Shown here: positions 1 to 6,114 of the stretch, one piece after another
Position numbering within the stretch: position 1 is the stretch's first letter
Layout: each line of letters begins with the position of its first letter
Source of the DNA: RGUW01 sp049421025
GTDB taxonomy: Bacteria > Cyanobacteriota > Cyanobacteriia > PCC-6307 > Cyanobiaceae
Direction: 5' to 3'
DNA length: 9,322 nucleotides
NCBI GenBank assembly: GCA_049421025.1
Contig: JBMSMG010000065.1
Span: forward strand, 1-9,322
Program-made: the position numbers and the translations under genes
The notes under the pieces: generated by a model
Told to the model about the DNA's origin: nothing
Database searches by the model: none
Seen by the model: only the letters and a program-made list of their open reading frames with translations

Positions 1-546
1 GCCTTGCCAGGCAGCTTGAAACGTCTGTTCTGGTTCACGGCCATAGGCGGGCTCCAGCGGATTGCGGCTGAAGCCATCGAGCAGATCCATCAGCAGCAGT
101 TCCTGGTGCTGTTGCTCGTGCTGCAGACCCAGCTCGATCAGCGTGCTGAGCTCCTGGCAGATCGCGCCATCAGCTTCGAGTTCAAGGCGCGTCAACAGCC
201 GCTCAAGCGCCGCGTCCACTTGCTGGCGCCAGGCCAGCACCTCAGCTGCCGGCGGCCGGCTCAACAGACCCCGCTCGGGCCTGGGGTGCCTGGCGCCCAG
301 CGCGTCGTAATAGCTGTTGAACAGAAAGCCCCAACACTCAGGGGCCGGCTGGTAGTCCTTGAGCAGCTGGGCGTCTGCAGCTGCTTTGAGCACAAAGGTC
401 TCAAAGAACCAGCTCGTGTGGCCCAGGTGCCATTTGGGCGGGCTGGCATCGGCCATGCCCTGCAGGCAGAGGTCTTCCGGCTCCAGTGGTGCAACCAGGG
501 CCACACTGCGGCGGCGCACCTCGCGGAGCCGTTGTGCAAGGGCCAT
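1..546 (-). CDS. egtB: Ergothioneine biosynthesis protein EgtB, N-terminal part (runs off left edge)
   Basis: The minus strand is open from ATG at 546 to the window edge, giving 182 residues and no stop. EgtB is a non-haem iron sulfoxide synthase that joins a cysteine-containing thiol to trimethylhistidine (hercynine) in ergothioneine synthesis. The visible part is the N-terminal DinB-like helical domain. PPKWHLGHTSWFFETF at residues 36-51 carries the first histidine motif, FLFNSYYDALGARHPRP follows around 74-90, and HEQQHQELLLMDLL at 143-156 supplies the HExxH-like pair H143/H147. In the family one His of the first motif and two of the second bind iron. The C-terminal FGE-sulfatase-like catalytic domain lies outside; family members are usually around 400 residues or more. 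No Shine-Dalgarno is visible before the ATG. It is transcribed divergently from the cysteine-synthase-like gene. The related OvoA family shares this fold, but the motif wording fits EgtB better. Confidence 0.9.
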   Translation of the reverse strand, partial: MALAQRLREVRRRSVALVAPLEPEDLCLQGMADASPPKWHLGHTSWFFETFVLKAAADAQLLKDYQPAPECWGFLFNSYYDALGARHPRPERGLLSRPPAAEVLAWRQQVDAALERLLTRLELEADGAICQELSTLIELGLQHEQQHQELLLMDLLDGFSRNPLEPAYGREPEQTFQAAWQG

Positions 547-636
547 AGCCAGCGTTGCGATGGGCTGCAGCGATGGCCCGACCCTAAGGGTCGGGCTCAA
601 GGGTGCCTACCATCCGCCACATGCACGTGCGCGGCT
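547..636. promoter_or_regulatory. Divergent promoter region between egtB and the cysteine-synthase-like gene
   Basis: This 90-bp stretch separates the two divergent starts and must hold both promoters. It contains the palindrome at 576-596. TACCAT at 608-613 is a possible -10 box for the rightward gene, matching four of six TATAAT positions, but no convincing -35 box was found. Neither gene has a recognisable Shine-Dalgarno here. The promoter positions are guesses; only the layout and the palindrome are directly visible. Confidence 0.45.
576..596. promoter_or_regulatory. Perfect 21-bp palindrome, candidate operator
   Basis: The left arm GCCCGACCCT (576-585) and right arm AGGGTCGGGC (587-596) are exact reverse complements around one central A at 586. 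The palindrome ends 29 nt from the egtB ATG and 40 nt from the other gene's ATG, a place suited to a dimeric regulator controlling both promoters. Read as RNA it would be a 9-bp hairpin with a 3-nt loop, so a leader hairpin is also possible. The regulator is unknown. Confidence 0.55.
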
Positions 637-1656
637 ATGGGCGCTGAGAGCCTCGGGATCACCGACGGATTTGTAGGGGCGGTGGGGAACACCCCATTGA
701 TCAAGCTCCACGCCCTCAGCGCCCTGACCGGTTGCACGATTTTGGGCAAGGCCGAGTTCATGAACCCCGGCGGCTCGGTCAAGGACCGGGCGGCCCTGGG
801 GATCCTGCAAGAGGCCGAGGCCAGTGGCGCGCTCAAGCCAGGCGGCACTGTTGTCGAGGGCACCGCGGGTAACACCGGCATCGGTCTGACCCATTTGTGC
901 AATGCGCGCGGTTACAGGGCCCTGATCGTCATTCCGGAGACCCAGTCGGCCGAAAAGATCGGCCTGCTGCGCAGCCTTGGCGCCGAGGTGCGCACCGTGC
1001 CTGCGGTCCCTTACCGCGACCCCAACAACTACGTCAGGCTCTCAGGGCGTATTGCCGAAGAAACCCCTGGTGCGGTCTGGGCCAATCAATTTGACAACCT
1101 GGCCAACCGCCGCGCCCACTTTGAAACCACCGGCCCCGAGATCTGGCGCCAAAGCGGCGGCACGGTCGATGCCTGGGTGGCCGCCACCGGCACCGGTGGC
1201 ACCTACGCGGGCGTGGCCCTCTACCTCAAGCAGCAGAACCCAAGCGTGCGCTGCGTGCTGGCCGATCCCCACGGCAGTGCTCTCTACAGCTGGGCCACCA
1301 GCGGTGCGTTGAGCAGCGAAGGCAATTCGATTACTGAAGGCATCGGCAACAGCCGCATCACCGCCAACCTCGAGGGCGCCCCGATCGATGACGCCGTGCG
1401 CATCGACGACCAGCAGGCGCTCGACACCATTTACCAGTTGCTTTGGCAGGAAGGTCTGTTCCTGGGTGGTTCGGTGGGCATCAACGTGGCCGCGGCGGTG
1501 GAGACCGCGCGCCGCCTCGGTCCAGGGCACACGATCGTGACGGTGCTGTGTGACAGCGGCGATCGCTACCGCTCGCGCCTTTACGACGACGCTTGGTTGC
1601 GGACCAAGGGCTTGCGGCAACCCAGCCGAGCCGCAACCGTGGGAGTCACGACGTGA
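637..1656 (+). CDS. Cysteine-synthase-like PLP-dependent enzyme
   Basis: This 339-residue protein is a fold-type II PLP enzyme of the cysteine synthase / CBS-like family, expected to make cysteine from O-acetylserine and sulfide in the cytosol. GNTPLIKL lies at 17-24. NPGGSVKDRAA at 43-53 carries the PLP lysine K49. The substrate loop is GTAGNTG at 75-81, where most CysK proteins have TSGNTG. The phosphate loop TGTGGT is at 184-189, and LCDSGDRYRSRL at 304-315 carries the serine expected near the PLP ring nitrogen. The stretch VPAVPYRDPNNYVRLSGR (121-138) resembles a longer CysK subgroup that includes yeast mitochondrial YGR012W rather than classical CysK. Length is normal. ATG 637 is the first in-frame ATG before the conserved region; the open frame further upstream only shadows egtB. 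Its stop overlaps the kinase start (GTGA), so the two are probably cotranscribed. True substrates are uncertain. Confidence 0.88.
   Translation: MGAESLGITDGFVGAVGNTPLIKLHALSALTGCTILGKAEFMNPGGSVKDRAALGILQEAEASGALKPGGTVVEGTAGNTGIGLTHLCNARGYRALIVIPETQSAEKIGLLRSLGAEVRTVPAVPYRDPNNYVRLSGRIAEETPGAVWANQFDNLANRRAHFETTGPEIWRQSGGTVDAWVAATGTGGTYAGVALYLKQQNPSVRCVLADPHGSALYSWATSGALSSEGNSITEGIGNSRITANLEGAPIDDAVRIDDQQALDTIYQLLWQEGLFLGGSVGINVAAAVETARRLGPGHTIVTVLCDSGDRYRSRLYDDAWLRTKGLRQPSRAATVGVTT
1641..1645 (+). promoter_or_regulatory. Ribosome binding site (GGGAG) that sets the kinase start
   Basis: GGGAG lies 7 nt before GTG 1653, inside the end of the preceding gene. It favours GTG 1653, which overlaps the upstream TGA as GTGA, over the in-frame ATG at 1671 or the codons further upstream. 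Confidence 0.6.
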
Positions 1657-3626
1657 GCAACCCACCGGCCATGCCCAGCGCTGGCACTTTGATCGCTGAG
1701 CGCTACCGCTTGGAGGAGCAGCTCAGCAGTGGCGAGCAGGGAGCCCTGTGGCGCGGCAGTGATCAGCTCGCCGGCGATGCAGCCGTGGCCCTGCGCCAGC
1801 TGGGCTCTGGCGTCGATGTGCAGCAGGTGCGTCAGCGCTGGGCCCAGTTGCAGGGGGTGTTGCATCCCCAGGTGCCCCGCCTGGGTGCAGCGCTGGCGGC
1901 CGATGATCAACTGTGGCTGGTGCGCGAGTGGCAGGTGGGCCGCACCTACGCCCAACTGCGCGCGGCCCGTCTGGAGCGTCAATTGGTCTTTGGCGCCGGT
2001 GAGGTGGTGCTGCTGCTGCGGCAGTTGCTGCCGGTGCTGGCGGTGCTGCACAGCCAGGAGCTGGTGCATGGTGATCTGAGCCCCGCCAACCTGCTGCGCC
2101 GTGACAGCGATGGCTTGCCGGTGCTGCTCGATTTTGGGCTGGTGTGCGGCCAGCCAGTGGCGACTGCCGGCTATGCCCCGCCTGAGCTGGCCCGCAGTGG
2201 TGTGCCCCAGCCGTGGATGGATCTCCATGCCGCTGGGGTGCTGGCATTGGTGCTGGTCAGTGGGCTGGAGCCGCCTGCGCTGATGGATCCAGTGAGCCTG
2301 GCCTGGCGCTGGCCGCTGGCGCTGGAGGCTGAGCCAGAGCTGCAGGGATTGCTGGCGCGCCTGCTGAGCCCTGAGCCAGCCCAGCGCTTTGCCTCGGCCG
2401 CTGCAGCGCTCAAGGCATTTCAGGCCTTGCCCATGCCCGAGAGCACGGGTCCCGTGCCGCGGGCCGATCGCACTGTGGTGCTCGTGCCCCCAAGCCCTGT
2501 GCCCGAGCCTGCTGGAGCGCCGCAACCAGAACCAGAGCCCAGAGCGGCTGCTGCTCCTGCTGCTGCGCCTGAGCTGCCCGTTCTGAACGCACAACCAGAG
2601 CCTGAGCCCAGAGCGGCCCGCAGCCGCGCCGAAGAGCGTGAAGAGGCCGTTGAGGGGGGCGTTTGGCCGGTGGTGATTGCCTTGGTGCTCTCGGCGGTGG
2701 TTGGCACGGCTCTGGGCTGGTGGTTCCTGAGCCGGGGTCGCCTGGCGTTGCCCACCTCTGACAGTGCCCTGCAGCTGCCGAGCAGCCTGCCGCCTGCCGA
2801 GGTGGACCAGCGCCAGAACCTGCTCAACCGGCTGCGGGCCATGCAGGTGGATCGGCCCTGGTTCCTCAAGTTGGTCGACGCCAGCCTGCTGGCTCAGTTT
2901 CCTGAGCGGGGTGGCCGCCTGCCGAGCGATTCGGCTGACGACGGCCCCCTGCGCAAGGTCTGGAATGAGCTGGCTGAAGAGTGGCTGGCCAAGGTGGAGC
3001 AGTTGCCGCTGGAGATCCGGCGGCGCCTGGGCAGCTACAGCATGGGCGACTGGCAGCAGCGCCAGCAAAGCCTGGTGGCCCAGGGGCTGAGCCCAGCGGT
3101 CTTGCGGCAGCTGGTTTCGGGCAGTGCCCGCACCCTGCTGCCTGGCCGCGAGGCCGGCGACATACCGCCCGAACCGTTTCGCCAGCTGTGGTTTGCGGCT
3201 GCTGAGCTGAGCCTCGCCAATGTGCAGATCGAAGCGATCGATGCTCAGCCGATGGAGACCAAGGTGCTCTCGGCCCAGATCGATGCAGCTGGGGCCAGGC
3301 TGTTCCCGATCCGTCTACCGGCGGGGTACCGGCTGGTGCTGGGGGTCAACGGCTCCCCCTTGATGCAAATGGCTGTCTATGGGGCCGATGGCGCAGCCCT
3401 GGAGGCACGCGGTCCGCTGCGGGTGGTGAGTCTTGGACCCCAGCGGCGCTCGCCGGTGCAGCTGCTGGTCAACAACGACGGTGTGGCACCTGCCCTGATC
3501 ACCCTCTCGCTGCGAGCTGATCCCCCGGCGATGGCGCCTAGGCAGCAGCCAGCGGCTGTCAGCGAACCGCAGGTTCCTGGACCATTCAGCCCGCCGCCCC
3601 TTGAGTCCCCTGCCGCCCCGCCCTAG
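1653..3626 (+). CDS. Membrane-anchored Ser/Thr-kinase-like protein, probably degenerate kinase
   Basis: From GTG 1653 this is a 657-residue protein. Residues about 15-260 form a Hanks-type kinase domain: a loose glycine loop SSGEQG at 25-30, VALRQL with R48 at the usual VAIK lysine, HGDLSPANLL at 139-148 (catalytic-loop D141 and N146), DFG at 160-162, APPEL at 175-179 and D190 of the DxxxxG helix. Only about 12 residues separate DFG from APPE, an unusually short activation segment. A Pro/Glu/Ala-rich linker (about 265-337) contains QPEPEPRAA twice. One membrane helix (about 338-359, VWPVVIALVL onward) is followed by about 300 residues likely outside the cytoplasm, which I do not recognise; it ends in a proline-rich tail. 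The layout recalls PknB-like receptor kinases. Arg for Lys suggests weak or no phosphotransfer, hence a sensor or scaffold, but this is inference. It is coupled to the upstream cysteine-synthase-like gene by a 4-nt overlap, and its TAG overlaps the smpB stop on the other strand. Confidence 0.82.
   Translation: MSNPPAMPSAGTLIAERYRLEEQLSSGEQGALWRGSDQLAGDAAVALRQLGSGVDVQQVRQRWAQLQGVLHPQVPRLGAALAADDQLWLVREWQVGRTYAQLRAARLERQLVFGAGEVVLLLRQLLPVLAVLHSQELVHGDLSPANLLRRDSDGLPVLLDFGLVCGQPVATAGYAPPELARSGVPQPWMDLHAAGVLALVLVSGLEPPALMDPVSLAWRWPLALEAEPELQGLLARLLSPEPAQRFASAAAALKAFQALPMPESTGPVPRADRTVVLVPPSPVPEPAGAPQPEPEPRAAAAPAAAPELPVLNAQPEPEPRAARSRAEEREEAVEGGVWPVVIALVLSAVVGTALGWWFLSRGRLALPTSDSALQLPSSLPPAEVDQRQNLLNRLRAMQVDRPWFLKLVDASLLAQFPERGGRLPSDSADDGPLRKVWNELAEEWLAKVEQLPLEIRRRLGSYSMGDWQQRQQSLVAQGLSPAVLRQLVSGSARTLLPGREAGDIPPEPFRQLWFAAAELSLANVQIEAIDAQPMETKVLSAQIDAAGARLFPIRLPAGYRLVLGVNGSPLMQMAVYGADGAALEARGPLRVVSLGPQRRSPVQLLVNNDGVAPALITLSLRADPPAMAPRQQPAAVSEPQVPGPFSPPPLESPAAPP
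2523..2617 (+). repeat. Imperfect direct repeat (2 x 26 bp) in the kinase linker
   Basis: The 26-bp units at 2523-2548 and 2592-2617 match at 24 positions and start 69 nt (23 codons) apart, so both are in frame and encode QPEPEPRAA. It looks like an old in-frame duplication lengthening the Pro/Glu-rich spacer between the kinase-like domain and the membrane helix. Confidence 0.75.
3623..3626. other. Shared CTAG: overlapping stop codons of convergent genes
   Basis: The kinase gene ends with TAG at 3624-3626, and smpB ends with TAG on the minus strand, read from 3625 to 3623. The palindromic CTAG supplies both stops, so the convergent genes have no space between them and any 3' untranslated region of one lies inside the other. 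Confidence 0.95.
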
Positions 3627-4123
3627 AGGCGGGCGATGGCGGCGCGGGTTTCTTTGGCGTCCTGTTTGCGGCGCTCTTCGGCGCGCTTGTCGTGCAACTT
3701 GCGGCCTTTGCCAAGGCCAATGGTCACCTTGATCCAGCTGCCCTTGAGATGCATGTTGAGCGGCACCAGGGCCAGGCCTTTTTGGTCCAGACCGCCGCGC
3801 AATTTGTCGATCTCGCGGCGGTGGGCCAGCAGTTTGCGCACCCGCAGGGGGTCGTGGTTGAAGTACTTGCTGGCGTGGCTGTGGGGCGAGATGTGCACGT
3901 TGTGCAGCTGCAGCTCACCGCCCCGAATCAGGCAGAACCCGTCGCGCAGATTCACTTGACCGGCGCGGATCGATTTGACCTCAGTCCCCAGCAATTCGAT
4001 GCCGGTTTCCAGGGTTTCAAGAATCTCGTATTGGTGCCTGGCCAAGCGGTTGTCGGCCAGTAGCCGGTTGGCCTCGTTCCGCCGGGCGCGGGCGGCAGCT
4101 TGTTTGGCTCCGCCTTTGGCCAT
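3623..4123 (-). CDS. smpB: SsrA-binding protein SmpB
   Basis: This 166-residue protein is the tmRNA partner that lets ribosomes stalled on damaged mRNAs be rescued by trans-translation in the cytosol. Family landmarks occur in order: YEILETLETGIELLGTEVKS (32-51), RAGQVNLRDGFCLI (53-66), HISPHSHASKYFNHDPLRVRKLL (77-99), HRREIDKL (101-108), LALVPLNMHLKGSWIKV (117-133) and GLGKGRKLHDKR (136-147). A basic C-terminal tail of the kind that enters the decoding centre follows. Length is normal. The start is ATG at 4123, where MAKGGAKQ begins the usual basic N-terminus; AGGGGA lies 10 nt upstream on the minus strand. It is divergent from ruvB and convergent with the kinase gene, with overlapping stops. 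The tmRNA gene itself is not in this window. Confidence 0.96.
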   Translation of the reverse strand: MAKGGAKQAAARARRNEANRLLADNRLARHQYEILETLETGIELLGTEVKSIRAGQVNLRDGFCLIRGGELQLHNVHISPHSHASKYFNHDPLRVRKLLAHRREIDKLRGGLDQKGLALVPLNMHLKGSWIKVTIGLGKGRKLHDKRAEERRKQDAKETRAAIARL

Positions 4124-4191
4124 GGCCTGTGGGTCCCCTTTGCGCCGCACCTGATCCCCCGACCCTAGGCAAGGGCCGGTACCCTCGGGCC
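4124..4191. promoter_or_regulatory. Divergent promoter region between smpB and ruvB
   Basis: These 68 bp separate the smpB and ruvB starts and must carry promoters for both unless transcription begins inside a gene. They contain the inverted repeat at 4159-4179 and a GGTACC. I found no convincing -35/-10 pair for either direction. ruvB has no clear Shine-Dalgarno here, while smpB has AGGGGA (4134-4139 on the minus strand). Confidence 0.4.
4159..4179. repeat. Imperfect inverted repeat related to the 576-596 palindrome
   Basis: The arms CCGACCCT (4159-4166) and AGGGCCGG (4172-4179) pair at seven of eight positions around a 5-nt centre. The left side shares the 10-mer CCCGACCCTA (4158-4167) with the palindrome between egtB and the cysteine-synthase-like gene (577-586), and the right side differs from it by one base. 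It may be an operator or a small dispersed repeat. Confidence 0.45.
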
Positions 4192-5283
4192 ATGGCGATC
4201 GTCTCCTCGGCATCAGGTGCAGGACCGGGCACGCCCCGCGCGCCTAGCAGTCCACTGGCCGAGGCGAGACCCCGCTTGCTGGACCCAGCGGCCCAGAGCG
4301 CTGACGATCCTCAGGAGGCCGAACTGCCCCAGCGTGAGGATTCGCTTAGGCCGCGCCGACTCGCCGATTACATCGGTCAGAGCGAACTCAAGCAGGTGCT
4401 GGGCATTGCGATCGAAGCGACCCGCGCCCGCGGCGATGCCCTTGACCATGTGCTGCTCTACGGCCCCCCGGGCCTGGGCAAAACCACCATGGCGCTGGTG
4501 CTGGCCGAAGAGCTGGGGGTGCGCTGCCGCATCACCAGTGCCCCGGCACTCGAGCGTCCCCGCGACATCGTCGGTCTGCTGGTCAACCTGCAGCGCGGCG
4601 ATCTGCTGTTCATTGACGAGATCCATCGTCTCAACCGGGTGGCTGAGGAAATCCTTTATCCGGCGATGGAGGATTTCCGCCTTGATCTCACGGTGGGCAA
4701 AGGCACCACGGCACGCACCCGCAGCCTGGAGATCGCGCCGTTCACCCTGGTGGGTGCCACGACCCGCGCCGGTGCCCTGAGCTCTCCACTGCGGGATCGC
4801 TTCGGCTTGATCCAGCGGCTCGAGTTCTACGGCCTTGATGATCTGCAGGCGATCGTGGCGCGGGCGGCTGCCTTGCTGGAGTTGAAACTTGAGCGTGCTG
4901 CGGCGCTTGAGGTGGCGCGCCGCTGCCGCGGCACGCCGCGCATTGCCAACCGCCTGCTGCGCCGCGTGCGCGATGTGGCTGCGGTGCGGGGCCATGGGGT
5001 GATCGGCCCGGAGCTGGTGGCTGAAGCGCTCAGCCTGCACCGGGTCGATGGCCGTGGCCTCGATGCCAGCGATCGCCGTTTGCTGAGCCTGCTGCTCGAG
5101 GGCCATGGCGGTGGCCCGGTCGGGCTCGACACGCTCGCCGCTGCCCTGGGTGAAGACGCCACCACCCTCGAGACGGTGGTGGAGCCTTACCTGCTGCAGC
5201 TTGGTTTTCTGCAGCGCACCCCCAGGGGGCGCATTGCCACCGAGGCGGCCCGCCAGCATTTGGGTTGCGGCGAGGCGGCATGA
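4192..5283 (+). CDS. ruvB: Holliday junction branch-migration helicase RuvB
   Basis: This 363-residue AAA+ ATPase is the motor that drives branch migration of Holliday junctions with RuvA, in recombinational repair. An N-terminal extension of about 50 residues, rich in Ala/Pro/Ser, precedes the conserved LRPRRLADYIGQ (52-63). Walker A is GPPGLGKTT (91-99), Walker B is LLFIDEIHRL (138-147), sensor 1 is LVGATTRAG (186-194), the arginine-finger region is SPLRDRFG (198-205) and sensor 2 is GTPRIANRLLRR (247-258). The winged-helix domain follows, ending with GFLQRTPRGRIAT (338-350). All catalytic motifs are intact. ATG 4192 is chosen because earlier in-frame codons fall in the divergent promoter region or smpB. 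RuvA and RuvC are not nearby. Its TGA overlaps the next ATG (ATGA), so it heads a likely operon. Confidence 0.96.
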   Translation: MAIVSSASGAGPGTPRAPSSPLAEARPRLLDPAAQSADDPQEAELPQREDSLRPRRLADYIGQSELKQVLGIAIEATRARGDALDHVLLYGPPGLGKTTMALVLAEELGVRCRITSAPALERPRDIVGLLVNLQRGDLLFIDEIHRLNRVAEEILYPAMEDFRLDLTVGKGTTARTRSLEIAPFTLVGATTRAGALSSPLRDRFGLIQRLEFYGLDDLQAIVARAAALLELKLERAAALEVARRCRGTPRIANRLLRRVRDVAAVRGHGVIGPELVAEALSLHRVDGRGLDASDRRLLSLLLEGHGGGPVGLDTLAAALGEDATTLETVVEPYLLQLGFLQRTPRGRIATEAARQHLGCGEAA

Positions 5284-6104
5284 GCCCGGCCCGCTTGCTT
5301 GTGCTGCTGTTGCCTGTGTTGCTGCTGCTGGTGCCGCTGCAGCCGGCGCGGGCTGCAGAAATGTTGCCCAAGCTGTTTGATCAGGCGCTGAGCCTCAGCC
5401 GCCAGGGCGAGTTTGAGGCAGCCCTGCCGCTCTGGAACCAGGTACTCGAGCTGGCCCCAGGTGATGCCGCCGCCTGGAGCAACCGCGGCAACGTGCAGCT
5501 CGCGCTGGGTGATCCTGAGGCGGCGATTGCCGACCAGACCCGTGCCATGGAGCTGGATTCGGTCAGCGCCGATCCGCACCTCAACCGCGGCACCGCCGAA
5601 GAAGCCCTGGCCCGTTGGGACGCGGCCGCTGCCGATTACCGCTGGATTCTCGAGCATGTGCCAGCGGCTGCAGCGCACGCGCGGGGCAAGACCCTGGTGG
5701 ATGAACCCAGGGCCTCAGCGCTGTACAACCTGGGCAATGTGCAGGGCTCGCTGGGCGATTGGCCTGCCGCCAGAGCCAGTTTTGAGGCGGCTGCCCTCGA
5801 GCGCCCCGGCTTTGCCATGGCCCGCTCGAGCGCGGCGCTGGCGGCTTTTGAGCTGGGTGATCTTGAGGCCGCTGAGCGCCAGTTGCGCCAGTTGATCCGG
5901 CGCTACCCGCTGTTTGCCGATGCCCGGGCGGGGCTCACGGCCCTGCTGTGGCGCCAGGGCCACCTGGGAGAGGCCGAGAGTCATTGGGCCGCGGCATCGG
6001 GCCTCGATCCCCGCTACCGCCAGGAAGAATGGTTGCGCTCGATGCGGCGCTGGCCACCGGTGCCGATCGAGGCTTTGCAGCAGTTTCTTGCCCTGGCTGC
6101 CTGA
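5280..6104 (+). CDS. Exported tetratricopeptide-repeat protein
   Basis: The 274-residue protein starts with a signal peptide: a short N-region, a Leu/Val-rich core at 6-20 and an ARA-A cleavage site near 25/26, so it should end up in the periplasm or thylakoid lumen. The rest is about six TPR-like helical pairs, roughly at 29-62, 63-96, 97-130, 146-178, 179-212 and 213-246. The clearest contain AAWSNRGNVQLALGDPEAAI and SALYNLGNVQGSLGDWPAA. A 15-residue insertion (131-145) separates the third and fourth repeats. TPR arrays bind proteins; in cyanobacteria lumenal TPR proteins often help photosystem assembly, but nothing here fixes a partner. The start overlaps the ruvB stop (ATGA), and GAGG lies 4 nt upstream. 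The M20 hydrolase gene follows after 10 nt. Confidence 0.85.
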   Translation: MSPARLLVLLLPVLLLLVPLQPARAAEMLPKLFDQALSLSRQGEFEAALPLWNQVLELAPGDAAAWSNRGNVQLALGDPEAAIADQTRAMELDSVSADPHLNRGTAEEALARWDAAAADYRWILEHVPAAAAHARGKTLVDEPRASALYNLGNVQGSLGDWPAARASFEAAALERPGFAMARSSAALAAFELGDLEAAERQLRQLIRRYPLFADARAGLTALLWRQGHLGEAESHWAAASGLDPRYRQEEWLRSMRRWPPVPIEALQQFLALAA

Positions 6105-6114
6105 TGGTCTCGCC

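Noticed and set aside
4..636. Rightward open frame running into the cysteine-synthase-like gene, as an N-terminal extension of about 211 residues
   Set aside because: It lies opposite egtB, whose translation shows strong family motifs; the rightward translation there has no recognisable domain. The enzyme family begins at ATG 637.
1581..3068. Long minus-strand open frame (495 codons) opposite the kinase-like gene
   Set aside because: Gln/His/Leu/Ala-rich translation typical of the antisense of a GC-rich gene, no domain, while the plus strand shows kinase motifs.
1559..5076. GCGATCGC octamers (HIP1) at 1559-1566 and 5069-5076 as a sign of HIP1 enrichment
   Set aside because: Only two copies in 9.3 kb of GC-rich DNA, not clearly more than chance; not used to place the organism.
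4213..5259. Minus-strand open frame (348 codons) opposite ruvB
   Set aside because: ruvB on the plus strand has every AAA+ motif; the antisense frame has no recognisable motif.
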